A stretch of 64,000 bases of DNA, taken from Burkholderiales bacterium 8X (GTDB taxonomy: Bacteria; Pseudomonadota; Gammaproteobacteria; Burkholderiales; Burkholderiaceae_C). Within the stretch, counting starts at the first letter, position 1. Each line of letters opens with the position of its first letter. The notes beneath the pieces were generated by a model. The model had not been told where the DNA came from and searched no databases. It saw nothing but the letters and a program-made list of their open reading frames with translations. The stretch spans positions 2,866,425-2,930,424 of the forward strand of contig LR732703.1 of NCBI GenBank assembly GCA_902506565.1, in the 5' to 3' direction. Positions 1 through 15,569 of this stretch are shown here, one piece after another. The translations under genes and the position numbers were made by a program.

Positions 1-720
1 CTTGTCGGCCACCTGCACATGGATGTCGTCCGCCCGGCCGGCCGAACGCAGCGCACCGAGCAGGGCCTGCACGTCCGCGACGTGGTGCGACTCGATGCCG
101 ACCGGAAAGGTGGCGCCGACCAGCTTGCGCACGCTGTCGCCGAAGAGCTGTTGGGCGGCCGGGTTGGCTTCGAGGATTTTCTGGCTGGTCGCATCGACGA
201 TCAGCACGGCGTCGGAAACCGTGTGGAACAGCTGCCGATAGCGCGACTGCGCATCGCGCAGCTTCCACTGGTCGTGCAAGGCCTCTTGCTGCGCGTCGAC
301 CACGCTCTGCTGGAGCGCCGTCATGACGCGCAGGTCGCGCGCGAACACGACCGTGCGGCCGGTCGCACGGTACCGCGCCGAGTTGCGCAACTTGACCGCG
401 GTGCAGAGCATGGGCAGGTCGTCACCCTGCGCCGAGCGGTGTGCGATCTGGCGCCACTGCACCGAGTTGCCGGCATCGGCGTCGCGCAGCAAGGCTTCGG
501 CCTTGACGCGCGCTTCCTTGTTGACGGCCAGCACCCAGGCCTTGCCGATCCATTGCTCGAAACCTTCGCTGTCGAGGCTGTCGCCGCCTAGGGCGAAGTC
601 GCGCACCACGCCGTCGGCATCGAGGATCAGCGCAAGGTCTGCAGCGACGGAAACAAGATGACTAACTGCACCGACTTCGAGGTCATTCAGGTGCTTCGCG
701 GGAGCCGCAAAACTCTTCAT
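1..720 (-). CDS. ppsR: PpsR/CrtJ photosynthesis repressor, first copy (C-terminus cut by window edge)
   Basis: Reading from the minus-strand ATG at 720 gives an open frame of 240 residues to the window edge. It begins MKSFAAPAKHLNDLE and continues with SVAADLALILDADGVVRDFA, a typical N-terminal PAS fold of PpsR. A Q-rich linker helix (ALQQSVVDAQQEALHDQW) and the start of a second PAS domain (YRQLFHTVSDAVLIVDA) follow. PpsR/CrtJ proteins are about 460-470 residues and end in a FIS-type helix-turn-helix that binds TGT-N12-ACA in promoters of bch, crt and puc genes under oxygen. That DNA-binding part would lie left of base 1. The gene sits 64 bases downstream of aerR in the same direction, the usual repressor/antirepressor pairing. 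A second, complete ppsR lies at 16429. Confidence 0.9.
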   Translation of the reverse strand, partial: MKSFAAPAKHLNDLEVGAVSHLVSVAADLALILDADGVVRDFALGGDSLDSEGFEQWIGKAWVLAVNKEARVKAEALLRDADAGNSVQWRQIAHRSAQGDDLPMLCTAVKLRNSARYRATGRTVVFARDLRVMTALQQSVVDAQQEALHDQWKLRDAQSRYRQLFHTVSDAVLIVDATSQKILEANPAAQQLFGDSVRKLVGATFPVGIESHHVADVQALLGALRSAGRADDIHVQVADK

Positions 721-784
721 GGCAGTGCAGCGGGTCTCGCATTGATGATCAAAGATGGCTTTCCGGGTCGGGGCGAATTCAGGG

Positions 785-1675
785 TCAGCGGCCTCCTGGC
801 CGGCGTGCGATCAACCGTTCTGCGTGCGAGGGAGCCTGCTTCCCGTCGAGCCCGCAAGCATCGGCGCCCACGAACTTTACACGCTCCGAATGGCCAGCAA
901 AGATCGGGCCACCCACCAGAACTGCGACGCGAGGGTTGCGCGAAAGTTCGCGAAGCTCCTGGATGCAACCGCGCAGGTCGTCGAGCCGGGTTTCGCTGCC
1001 TGCGGACAGGCCGACGACGTCGAACCATTGCTGCTTGACCGTCTGCGCCACGTCGACCACGCCGGACCCGCTGCCGCAATCGACCTCCCAGCCGGCATGG
1101 TGGAAGAACTCGGCCACCAGCGAGAGGCCGAAGGTGTGCTGCTCGCCACGCACCGGCACCAGCAAGACCCGCCTGGCATTGCTGCGCAGCTCCTGCTCGA
1201 CGGCCATGCCGGGGCTGAGCTGGTGCAGCAGTCGCTGCAGGCGGGCAAGCCCCAGCGTCACCTGCGTGAAGTCGCACAGGTCCTGAGACCAGAGGTAGCT
1301 GAGATGTTGGGCTGCCGGCGCCAGCAGATCGAGGTACATGGTCTCGACCGACATGCCGCGCTGGCTCAGGACGTCGATGAAAGCCTGCGCCGGCACGCTC
1401 TCGCGTGCCAGGATCAGCCGGACGAAATCCTCGACGTCCTGCGTGGTCGGCAGCAGTCGCCCCGGATCCAGGGCGACCGTCACCGCGGGAACCGTGCGGT
1501 GTACATCGATCAGCCGCGGGATGATGTCGAGGTCCAGCGTCCGGGCCAGTCGGTTGTGCCGGTCGTTCGGCACCTGCTGCCGGTTGCGCGGCGAGGGCTG
1601 CCCCCCTGCCCCCGCGTCGCTCGGCTCCTCACCAAAATTCTCAGATACCTTGGCTTCTCTTGCCAATTGGGGCAT
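785..1675 (-). CDS. ppaA: AerR/PpaA family cobalamin-binding antirepressor
   Basis: The protein (296 residues from this start) carries the SCHIC-type B12-binding fold of AerR/PpaA, which antagonises or modulates PpsR/CrtJ. Visible are the early helix RTLDLDIIPRLIDVHR, the helical cap (YLDLLAPAAQHLSYLW), the motif GEQHTFGLSLVAEFF, whose His belongs to the corrinoid-binding region, and a Rossmann-like C-terminal half ending with a glycine-rich GGPIFAGH segment. The chosen ATG at 1675 is preceded by a clear AGGAG ribosome-binding site seven bases upstream. The frame stays open upstream to an ATG at 2017, which would add 114 proline- and charge-rich residues and has no visible ribosome-binding site. 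Rhodobacter capsulatus AerR is made in long and short forms, so both starts may be used. It lies just upstream of ppsR. Confidence 0.88.
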   Translation of the reverse strand: MPQLAREAKVSENFGEEPSDAGAGGQPSPRNRQQVPNDRHNRLARTLDLDIIPRLIDVHRTVPAVTVALDPGRLLPTTQDVEDFVRLILARESVPAQAFIDVLSQRGMSVETMYLDLLAPAAQHLSYLWSQDLCDFTQVTLGLARLQRLLHQLSPGMAVEQELRSNARRVLLVPVRGEQHTFGLSLVAEFFHHAGWEVDCGSGSGVVDVAQTVKQQWFDVVGLSAGSETRLDDLRGCIQELRELSRNPRVAVLVGGPIFAGHSERVKFVGADACGLDGKQAPSHAERLIARRPGGR

Positions 1676-2138
1676 TTTCTGTCTCCTCGTGGTGCTAGCT
1701 TCTTCGGCTGGCAGCGGGGGTGAAGGCGGGTTGCCGGCCTTGCCCGGCACACTGACCTGCTTCTCCTGCGAACTTTCCGCTTGCGTCACCGACCCGGCGC
1801 GCTTTCCCCGATTTCGAGGTGGGCACGGCGCCGCATCATGACGCACGGCTTCGACACTGTCGATACGGAATTCACCGAATTCTTTCGGCAGCGGCCGGTG
1901 CCGTCCGGCCTCGTCCCTCTTGCCGAACAGCGGCCACACGTTGCTGGGCCCCGCCGCACTGCCTCCAGTGAGCGGACCCGTCCGCTTGGAGCGGCCGTTG
2001 GGCGGTGGTTTTGGCATGGTCTGGCGACGGACGAATCAACGTTCCGAAGCGAATGATCGAACTCAAAAACAAGACTGTCAATTTTTATGTACGTCCATTT
2101 TAGTTGACACATCGACCGTGCCGCTCTAGATTGCAGCC
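1676..2138. promoter_or_regulatory. 463-base divergent control region between aerR and bchF
   Basis: No gene is supported here apart from the possible N-terminal extension of AerR. Towards bchF there is a good sigma-70-like promoter on the plus strand: TTGACA at 2104-2109, a 17-base spacer and TAGATT at 2127-2132. This puts the predicted start of transcription at or very near the bchF ATG (2139). On the minus strand TTGACA (complement of 2076-2081) faces aerR. The two TGTCAA/TTGACA elements are mirror images. TGT at 2076 followed by 12 bases and ACG is one base short of the PpsR/CrtJ consensus TGT-N12-ACA. Further inside, TCGAC-ACT-GTCGA (1851-1863) and two GAATTC copies (1868-1882) form short symmetric elements of unknown meaning. 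Confidence 0.6.
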
Positions 2139-3946
<1,808 letters not shown>

Positions 3947-3948
3947 CC

Positions 3949-5554
3949 ATGCAACTCACCCTCTGGACCTACGAAGGCCCGCCGCACGTCGGCGCGATGC
4001 GTGTCGCGACCGCTTTGCAGGACGTTCACTACGTGCTGCATGCACCGCAGGGCGACACCTACGCCGACCTGCTGTTCACCATGATCGAGCGCTTGCCCAG
4101 GCGGCCGCCTGTCACCTACACCACTTTCCAGGCGCGCGACCTCGGTGGCGACACGGCCGAACTGTTCAAGAACGCCGCGCGTGACGCCTATGCGCGCTTC
4201 AAGCCGAAGGCGATGATGGTCGGCGCCTCGTGCACGGCGGAGTTGATCCAGGACGATCCGGGCGGCCTTGCCAAGGCCCTGATGCTGCCGGTTCCGGTGG
4301 TCGCGCTCGAACTGCCCTCGTACCAGCGCAAGGAAAACTGGGGCGCCTCCGAAACCTTCTATCAACTCGTGCGTGCGCTGGCCGGGCCGAAGGTGCCAAC
4401 CCCCGGCACCGAACGCGCGCAGCGTGCGGCAGGCCAACGCCCCAGCTGCAACATCCTCGGCCCGTCGGCGCTGGGCTTTCGGCATCGTGACGACGTGACG
4501 GAAATCCGCAGGCTGCTCGACCAGATCGGCATCGACGTGCGGGTCGTCGCGCCGCTCGGCGCGAGCGCCGACGATCTCTCCCGCCTCGGCGAAGCCGACT
4601 TCAACGTGGTGCTCTATCCGGAGGTCGGCGCCCTCGCCGCAGGCTGGCTGAAGCGCAGTTTCGGACAGCCGTCGACGAAGGCGATCCCGATCGGCGCCGG
4701 AGCCACGCGCGAGTTCGTCGAAGAAGTCGCGGCCCTCGCCGGCATCGACGTGGCGACGGCGCTGGTCGAGGTGCAAGCGCGCTCGAACTGGTACGCGCGC
4801 TCGGTCGACTCGACCTATCTCACCGGCAAGCGCGTCTTCGTTTTTGGCGACGCCACGCACGCGGTGGCGGCGGCACGCGTCGCATCCGACGAGCTCGGCT
4901 TCAAGGTGGTCGGCATCGGGACCTACAGCAGGGAGTTCGCGCGAGAAGTGCGCGAGGCCGCCAAGCGGTACGACGTCGAGGCACTCATCACCGACGACTA
5001 CCTGGAGGTCGAGGCGAAGGTGGCCGAGCTGCAGCCGGAGCTGGTGCTCGGCTCGCAGATGGAGCGCCACATCGCCAAGCGCCTCGGCGTGCCCTGCGCG
5101 GTGATCTCCGCGCCGGTCCATGTGCAGGACTTCCCGGCGCGCTACTCGCCGCAGATGGGATTCGAGGGCGCGAACGTGTTGTTCGACACCTGGGTGCATC
5201 CGCTCATGATGGGACTCGAAGAGCACCTCATCGGCATGTTCCGCGGCGACTTCGAGTTTCACGAGGATGCCGCACCCTCGCATCTGGGCGGCCAGCCGGC
5301 GCGCTCGATCGCAGCGCCAGCCGCCGCCGACTCGATCGCAGTCGGCAGCGAACCGATCACGATCGCTGCGCCGGTCGCGCCGTCGTCGACCTTCGACGGA
5401 GAAAGTCCACCCGCCGCGATCCCGGCCGCGTGGGCCGCCGATGCGGAGAAGGAGCTGCGAAAGATTCCCTTTTTCGTGCGCGGCAAGGCACGCCGCAACA
5501 CCGAGCGATACGCCGAGGACCATCGCGTACCGGTGATCACCCTCGAGACCCTCT

Positions 5555-5583
<29 letters not shown>
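3949..5583 (+). CDS. bchB: Light-independent protochlorophyllide reductase subunit B
   Basis: 544 residues from the ATG at 3949 ([15 protein letters not shown], the standard BchB N-terminus). Asp36 in [10 protein letters not shown] is the unusual aspartate ligand that completes the BchN [4Fe-4S] cluster. [16 protein letters not shown] and the conserved C-terminal domain are also present; the latter starts with [17 protein letters not shown] and may close over the substrate. Between them lies an Ala/Pro-rich linker. The gene follows bchN with a two-base gap, and bchH starts inside its last codons. The frame is open further upstream inside bchN, but only the 3949 start matches the family. Confidence 0.97.
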
Positions 5584-10304
<4,721 letters not shown>

Positions 10305-10305
<1 letters not shown>

Positions 10306-11018
10306 TGAGCCAACTGACCTACCAGGAACGCCGCGGCAAGATCGAAACCTATTTCGATCGCACGGCCGTGCAGGCATGGGCACGCCTCACGTCCGACGCG
10401 CCGGTCGGCCGCGTCCGCGCCTCGGTGCGCGCGGGGCGCGATCGCATGCGCAACACACTGCTGTCGTGGCTGCCCGAAGACCTCGGCGGCGCTCGCCTGC
10501 TGGACGCCGGATGCGGCACCGGCGCGCTCGCGGTCGAAGCGGCCCGGCGCGGCGCGCAGGTGGTGGCCATCGACCTCTCCCCGACCCTGGTCGACCTGGC
10601 ACGCGAGCGCCAGCCGGCGGCCCTGCAGTCGGGCGAATCGCGCGGCAGCATCGACTTCCGTGCCGGCGACATGCTCGACCCGGCGCTCGGCCACTTCGAT
10701 TTCGTGGTCGGCATGGATTCGCTGATCCACTACCGCACCGACGACGCGGTGCGCGTGCTGGCCAGCCTGGCACAGCGCACCGGCACCGCATTGCTCTTCA
10801 CCTATGCGCCGAGCAACCCGGCGCTCGTCGCCTTCAGAGCGGTGGGCCGCTTGTTCCCGAGCGGCAACCGGGCGCCGTGGATCGAACCGGTCGCCGGCCG
10901 TTCGCTGCATCGGCTGATCGCGGCGGAGCCGATCCTCGCTTCGTGGCAGCCCGGACGCACCGAGCGCATCGCGAGCGGTTTCTACACCTCGCAGGCCCTG
11001 GAACTGGTGAAGCGATGA
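10305..11018 (+). CDS. bchM: Mg-protoporphyrin IX O-methyltransferase
   Basis: 237 residues. BchM methylates the C13 propionate of Mg-protoporphyrin IX using S-adenosylmethionine, directly after magnesium insertion and before the AcsF cyclase. The start is the ATG that overlaps the bchL stop (TGATG). The N-terminus YQERRGKIETYFDRTAVQAW is family-specific. The SAM-binding motif LLDAGCGTGALAVEAARRG is followed by an acidic strand end (VVAIDLS). A conserved segment DFVVGMDSLIHY follows. Its stop overlaps the lhaA start by four bases. Confidence 0.96.
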
Positions 11019-12475
11019 ACCCGGTAGCCCGCCTCAACCAGGGTCTCGCTGCGCAATGGGTGCGCGTCGCGACGCGCTTTCTGCCGTTCGCGGACGTGGC
11101 GACCCGCGAACTGCCGCTCGGTCGGCTGCTGCGCCTGTCGCTGTTCCAGGTGTCGGTCGGCATGGCGTTCGCGTTGCTCAACGGCACGCTCAACCGGGTG
11201 ATGATCGTCGAGCTCCATGTGCCTGCCTGGCTGGTGTCGCTCATGGTCGCGCTGCCGCTGGTGTTCGCACCGTTCCGGGCCCTGGTGGGCTTCCGCTCCG
11301 ACAACCACCGTTCGGCACTCGGCTGGAAACGGGTGCCCTACATCTGGATGGGCACGCTGCTGCAGTTCGGCGGGCTGGCGATCATGCCGTTCGCGCTGAT
11401 CGTGCTGTCGGGCGACTCGAACGGCCCGGCGGTCTACGGGCAGATCGGCGCCGCGCTCGCCTTCCTGCTGGTCGGCGCCGGCATGCACACCACCCAGACG
11501 GCCGGCCTGGCGCTTGCGACCGACCTGGCGACACCCGAGAGCCGACCGCGCGTGGTGGCGCTCTTCTACGTGATGCTGCTGCTCGGCACGATGGTGAGCG
11601 CGCTCGGTTTCGGCGCGCTGCTGACCGAGTTCCGCCAGGTCAAGCTGATCCAGGTGGTACAGGGTGCGGCGTTGCTGACGATGGTGCTCAACCTCGTCGC
11701 GCTGTGGAAGCAGGAGGCGCGCAACCCGCAGCGAACCGCCCGCATTCCGAACGAGACGCGCCCGTCGTTCCGTGAATCGTGGCGCGCGTTCGCCGCCAGC
11801 GGCCGGGTCATGCGCCTGCTGGTGGCGGTCGGCCTCGGCAGCGCCGCCTTCAGCATGCAGGACATCCTGCTGGAGCCCTACGGTGGCGAGATCCTCGCGA
11901 TGCCGGTTGCCGCCACCACCACGCTCACCGCCATGATCGCTTGCGGCGCGCTCGCTGCCTTCGTGCTGGCGGCGCGCTGGTTCCATCACGGCGGGGACGA
12001 GCACCGGCTGGCGGCGCTTGGCGTGCTGGTCGGCATCTTCGCGTTCGCCGGCGTGATCTTTGCCTACCCGCTCGGCTCGCCGCTGATGTTCCGCCTGGGC
12101 GCGTCGCTGATCGGCTTCGGCGGCGGACTGTTCGCGGTCGCCACGCTGACCGCGGCGATGAACCTGGACGTGGGCGGAAAAAACGGACTGGCGCTCGGCG
12201 CATGGGGTGCCGTGCAGGCTTCGGGCACCGGGCTCGCCATCGGGATCGGCGGCGCGCTGCGCGACGGGGTCTCCTACATCGCGACGCACGGCCTTCTCGG
12301 CCCGGCCGTGACCGGCCCGGCGATCGGCTACAGCACCGTCTATTACATCGAGATCGTGCTGCTGTTCGCGACCCTCGTCGCGATCGGCCCGCTGGTGCGC
12401 AAACCGCGCAACGAGCGCCGCGAGCCCTCGGCCGGCGGGCCGGGCAGGTTCGGCCTCGCGGAGTTTCCGGGCTGA
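11015..12475 (+). CDS. lhaA: LhaA, PucC-family light-harvesting assembly membrane protein
   Basis: 486 residues with about 12 transmembrane helices, of the major-facilitator-related BCD family (LhaA/PucC). These proteins are needed for LH1 assembly and are thought to deliver bacteriochlorophyll to light-harvesting polypeptides. The family signature is LNRVMIVELHVPAWLVSLMV followed by APFRALVGFRSDNHRSALGWKRVPYIWMG. A TTQTAGLALATDLA segment lies near the middle. Its position between bchM and puhA is the conserved place for lhaA in purple bacteria, which favours LhaA over PucC. A 64-base gap with no obvious terminator precedes puhA. Confidence 0.93.
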   Translation: MNPVARLNQGLAAQWVRVATRFLPFADVATRELPLGRLLRLSLFQVSVGMAFALLNGTLNRVMIVELHVPAWLVSLMVALPLVFAPFRALVGFRSDNHRSALGWKRVPYIWMGTLLQFGGLAIMPFALIVLSGDSNGPAVYGQIGAALAFLLVGAGMHTTQTAGLALATDLATPESRPRVVALFYVMLLLGTMVSALGFGALLTEFRQVKLIQVVQGAALLTMVLNLVALWKQEARNPQRTARIPNETRPSFRESWRAFAASGRVMRLLVAVGLGSAAFSMQDILLEPYGGEILAMPVAATTTLTAMIACGALAAFVLAARWFHHGGDEHRLAALGVLVGIFAFAGVIFAYPLGSPLMFRLGASLIGFGGGLFAVATLTAAMNLDVGGKNGLALGAWGAVQASGTGLAIGIGGALRDGVSYIATHGLLGPAVTGPAIGYSTVYYIEIVLLFATLVAIGPLVRKPRNERREPSAGGPGRFGLAEFPG

Positions 12476-12539
12476 GCGGCGGCACGCCGCATCCCGACCT
12501 TCCAACACCCCACACATCACAGCCCACAGGAGATCCATC

Positions 12540-13310
12540 ATGGGAACCGGCGCAATCACAGGCTATATCGACGTGGCGCAGATCGCGCTCTACGTCTTCT
12601 GGGCGTTCTTTGCCGGGCTCATCTACTACCTGCACCGCGAGAACAAGCGCGAGGGCTATCCGCTGGAATCGGAACGCTCGGGCCATGTCAACGTGCAGGG
12701 CTTTCCGGCGATCCCCGAACCCAAGACCTATCTCCTGCGCGATGGCCGGCAGGTGACCGTGCCGAACGACCGGCGGGACGACCGCGAGATCGCGGCCGAG
12801 CCGGGCGGCCGCTTCCTCGGTGCGCCGCTCGAGCCGATCGGCGACCCGATGCTGGCGGGCGTGGGGCCCGGGTCGTGGGCCGAGCGCGCCGACATCCCCG
12901 ACACCACGGCCGACGGCGATCCGCGCCTGGCGCCGCTGCGGGCATCGCCGGGTCTCGGTATCTCCGGCAAGGATCCCGATCCGATCGGCCTGCCGGTGCT
13001 CGGCTTCGACGGCGCTGTCGCCGGCGTGGTGACCGACCTGTGGGTCGACCGGGCAGAGATGGTGTTCCGCTACCTCGAGCTCGAGGTGCCGGCCGTGCCG
13101 GCCCCCCGCCGGGTGCTGCTGCCGATCAACTTCGCGCGCATCGACAGGCAGCGCGTGCGGGTGCGCTCGATTTTGGCGGCGCAGTTCGTGAACGTGCCGG
13201 GCACCCGCCGTCCGGACGTGGTCACGATGCTGGAGGAAGAAAAGATCATGGCCTATTACGGCGCCGGCACGCTCTACGCGACGCCGTCGCGCCAGGAGCC
13301 GTGGCTGTGA
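12540..13310 (+). CDS. puhA: Photosynthetic reaction centre H subunit
   Basis: 256 residues. The H subunit has one N-terminal transmembrane helix (DVAQIALYVFWAFFAGLIYYL) followed by ENKREGYPLESE, then a cytoplasmic PRC-barrel domain that shields QB and guides proton entry. GRFLGAPLEPIGDPMLAGVGPGSWAERAD is a hallmark, quoted here in part: LEPIGDPMLAGVGPG. The C-terminal part includes VTMLEEEKIMAYYGAGTLYA. A strong ribosome-binding site (AGGAG) precedes the ATG. The core subunits L, M and C are encoded at the puf locus on the opposite strand. Confidence 0.97.
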   Translation: MGTGAITGYIDVAQIALYVFWAFFAGLIYYLHRENKREGYPLESERSGHVNVQGFPAIPEPKTYLLRDGRQVTVPNDRRDDREIAAEPGGRFLGAPLEPIGDPMLAGVGPGSWAERADIPDTTADGDPRLAPLRASPGLGISGKDPDPIGLPVLGFDGAVAGVVTDLWVDRAEMVFRYLELEVPAVPAPRRVLLPINFARIDRQRVRVRSILAAQFVNVPGTRRPDVVTMLEEEKIMAYYGAGTLYATPSRQEPWL

Positions 13311-13975
13311 GCGACGACCACGATTTCGAGCCCGCCTACGGCCTTCCGGAAACGCTGCCGAAGAGCGAGCGTCTGCTCTGGCAGGGCGCACCCGACTGGC
13401 GGCTGCTCGCACGCGACGCGCTGCATGTGCGCGGCCTCGCGATCTATTTTGCGGTGCTGCTGATCTGGCGTGGCGCCAACGCGATGGCGGACGGTGGCAC
13501 GGCGGCCGACGCGTTGCTGTCGGTCGCATTGCTGGCGCCGCTCGCGGTGCTGGCGCTGGCCACGCTGGCGGTGCTGGCCTGGCTGATGGCACGCACCACG
13601 GTCTACACCCTCACCGACCGGCGGGTCGTGATGCGCCTGGGCATCGTGCTCACCATCACTTTCAACCTGCCCTATCGCACGATCGCAGGCGCGTCGCTGC
13701 ATGCGCGAAAGGACGGCAGCGGCGACATCGCGCTCGCGCTAGAAGACGGCAAGGACCGCATCGCGTACGCCCACCTCTGGCCGCATGCGCGGCCGTGGCG
13801 AGTCAAGCGCAGCGAGCCGATGCTGCGTTCGCTGGCCGATGCCGGCGCCGTAGCGGCCCTGCTGGCCGGTGCATTGGCCGAAGCCGCGGGGCAGTCGCGC
13901 CCGGTCGTGCCGAGCGCCGTGCCGCCGTCCGGCGAGCGCGAACGCGGCAGGGCGGCAGGCGCATTGCCGGCCTGA
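13307..13975 (+). CDS. puhB: PuhB photosynthetic complex assembly protein
   Basis: 222 residues from a GTG that overlaps the puhA stop by four bases. PuhB is a membrane protein needed for normal assembly of the reaction centre and LH1. Visible are the N-terminal LPKSERLLWQGAPDW, which matches a PH-like (bPH2-type) beginning, two hydrophobic helices around residues 45-100, and YTLTDRRVVMRLGIVLTITFN. The last 40 or so residues are Ala/Pro/Arg-rich and poorly conserved. Neighbours puhA and puhC are the usual ones. Confidence 0.92.
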   Translation: MSDDHDFEPAYGLPETLPKSERLLWQGAPDWRLLARDALHVRGLAIYFAVLLIWRGANAMADGGTAADALLSVALLAPLAVLALATLAVLAWLMARTTVYTLTDRRVVMRLGIVLTITFNLPYRTIAGASLHARKDGSGDIALALEDGKDRIAYAHLWPHARPWRVKRSEPMLRSLADAGAVAALLAGALAEAAGQSRPVVPSAVPPSGERERGRAAGALPA

Positions 13976-13991
13976 ACCGGAGGATCTCGTC

Positions 13992-14465
13992 GTGTCCAGC
14001 CCATCCACCAGCGCCACCCGCCACGACCCGGATGCGGTGCCGCGCATCATGCTGCTGGCGCTCGGCGCCCTCGTGCTCGCATCGCTCTTGGGTGTGATCT
14101 TCGTGCGCTTCACCGGGGTGGGCCTGGCGCGCGTGCCCGATGCGGCGCCGGTCAGCGTGCGCGAATTCCGCTTCGAGGATCGGCCCGATGGCAGCATCGT
14201 GGTGCTGGACGCGAGCCGCAGCCGGGTGATCGAAACCGTCGCACCCGGCACCAACGGCTTCCTGCGCGGCACGATGCGCGGGCTCGCTCGCGAGCGCAAC
14301 CGGCGCGGCATCGGCCAGGAAACGCCGTTTCGCATGATCGGTCGCGCCGACGGCAAGCTCACGCTGGAAGACCCGGTCACCGGGCGGCGCGTGGACCTCG
14401 GTTCGTTCGGGCCGACCAATGCCGCCGTCTTCGCGCAACTGATGCGCGACCAGCCGCCACGCTGA
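13992..14465 (+). CDS. puhC: PuhC photosynthetic complex assembly protein
   Basis: 157 residues from a GTG at 13992 that has a GGAGG ribosome-binding site eight bases upstream. There is one N-terminal transmembrane helix ([20 protein letters not shown]), so most of the protein should face the periplasm. The signature [19 protein letters not shown] is followed by [20 protein letters not shown], which marks the PuhC family. PuhC assists LH1/reaction-centre organisation in Rhodobacter. It lies 16 bases after puhB and 34 bases before acsF. Confidence 0.92.
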   Translation: MSSPSTSATRHDPDAVPRIMLLALGALVLASLLGVIFVRFTGVGLARVPDAAPVSVREFRFEDRPDGSIVVLDASRSRVIETVAPGTNGFLRGTMRGLARERNRRGIGQETPFRMIGRADGKLTLEDPVTGRRVDLGSFGPTNAAVFAQLMRDQPPR

Positions 14466-14499
14466 CCCGCCAAAAACTCCGACGAGAACGAGGCCCCCC

Positions 14500-15561
14500 A
14501 TGCAGACCATCACGCCGACCGCACCCAATGCGTCCACCGAAACCGCGCTTCGGGACACGATGCTGACGCCGCGCTTCTACACGACCGATTTCGCAGCCAT
14601 GGATCGGATCGACGTCGATGCGATCCGGCCGCAGTGGCAGGCCCTGATGGCCGAGTTCGGCGCCGACAACAACACCGACCACTTCCAGCGCCCGCCGGAC
14701 ATGATGGGCAACTACTCGCGGATGCCGGACGCGCTCTACAAGGAGTTCTCCGACTTCCTGGTGAGTTCGATCACGTCGGAATTCTCGGGCTGCGTGCTCT
14801 ACGCCGAGATCAGGAAGCGGGTGACCAATCCGGACATGAAGGAGCTCTTCGGCTACATGGCGCGCGACGAGAGCCGGCATGCGGGCTTCATCAACCAGTG
14901 GCTGAAGGATTTCGGCATCGGGGTCGACCTCGGCTTCCTGGCGCGGGCCAAGAAGTACACCTACTTCCGCCCGAAGTTCATCTTCTATGCGACCTACCTG
15001 TCCGAGAAGATCGGCTATGCGCGCTACATCGCGATCTTCCGGCAGGTCGAACGGCATCCGGAGCTGTGCTTTCATCCGATCTTCAAGTGGTTCGAACGCT
15101 GGTGCAACGACGAGTTTCGGCACGGCGAAGCCTTCGCCCTGCTGCTGCGCGCGAATCCGCAGCTGCTCAAGGGCGTGAACAAGCTCTGGATCCGGTTCTT
15201 CGTGCTGGCCGTGTTCGCCACGATGTACGTGCGCGACCACCAGCGTCCCGAGATGCACGCCGCCATGGGTCTCGACCCGACCGACTACGACTTCACGGTG
15301 TTCCGCATCACGTCCGAGATCACCAAGCAGGTGTTCCCGCTGACGCTGGATCTCGATGCGCCGGCCTTCCGTGCCGGACTGGAGCGCCTGCGCCGGATCT
15401 CGGTGGCCACCGAGGCGGCCAAGGCGCGCGGCGGCATCGGCGGTGCGCTGCGCCGGGCCGGGCTCGGCGTCATGGCCGGCGCCACCTTCCTGCGGCTCTA
15501 CACGCTGCCGGCCAAGCCGAATGCGCTGCCCGCCGATGCGCGTCTCGCGCCGACCTGGTAG
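14500..15561 (+). CDS. acsF: Aerobic Mg-protoporphyrin IX monomethyl ester oxidative cyclase
   Basis: 353 residues. AcsF is the oxygen-dependent di-iron enzyme that forms ring E of bacteriochlorophyll. The carboxylate-bridged di-iron ligands are visible as [24 protein letters not shown] and [10 protein letters not shown]. It follows puhC with an AACGAGG-like ribosome-binding site and precedes puhE, an order known in several betaproteobacteria. The radical-SAM oxygen-independent enzyme BchE was not seen in the window, so the organism probably makes pigment under oxic or micro-oxic conditions. Confidence 0.97.
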   Translation: MQTITPTAPNASTETALRDTMLTPRFYTTDFAAMDRIDVDAIRPQWQALMAEFGADNNTDHFQRPPDMMGNYSRMPDALYKEFSDFLVSSITSEFSGCVLYAEIRKRVTNPDMKELFGYMARDESRHAGFINQWLKDFGIGVDLGFLARAKKYTYFRPKFIFYATYLSEKIGYARYIAIFRQVERHPELCFHPIFKWFERWCNDEFRHGEAFALLLRANPQLLKGVNKLWIRFFVLAVFATMYVRDHQRPEMHAAMGLDPTDYDFTVFRITSEITKQVFPLTLDLDAPAFRAGLERLRRISVATEAAKARGGIGGALRRAGLGVMAGATFLRLYTLPAKPNALPADARLAPTW

Positions 15562-15569
15562 CGACCCCG

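Noticed and set aside
2076-2093. TGT-N12-ACG before bchF as a definite PpsR operator
   Set aside because: The last base does not match; kept as a weak element in the control region, not as a site.
10376-11014. Long open frame before lhaA through bchM
   Set aside because: It is the lhaA frame left open by high GC; the protein family starts at 11015 and the bchM frame explains these bases.
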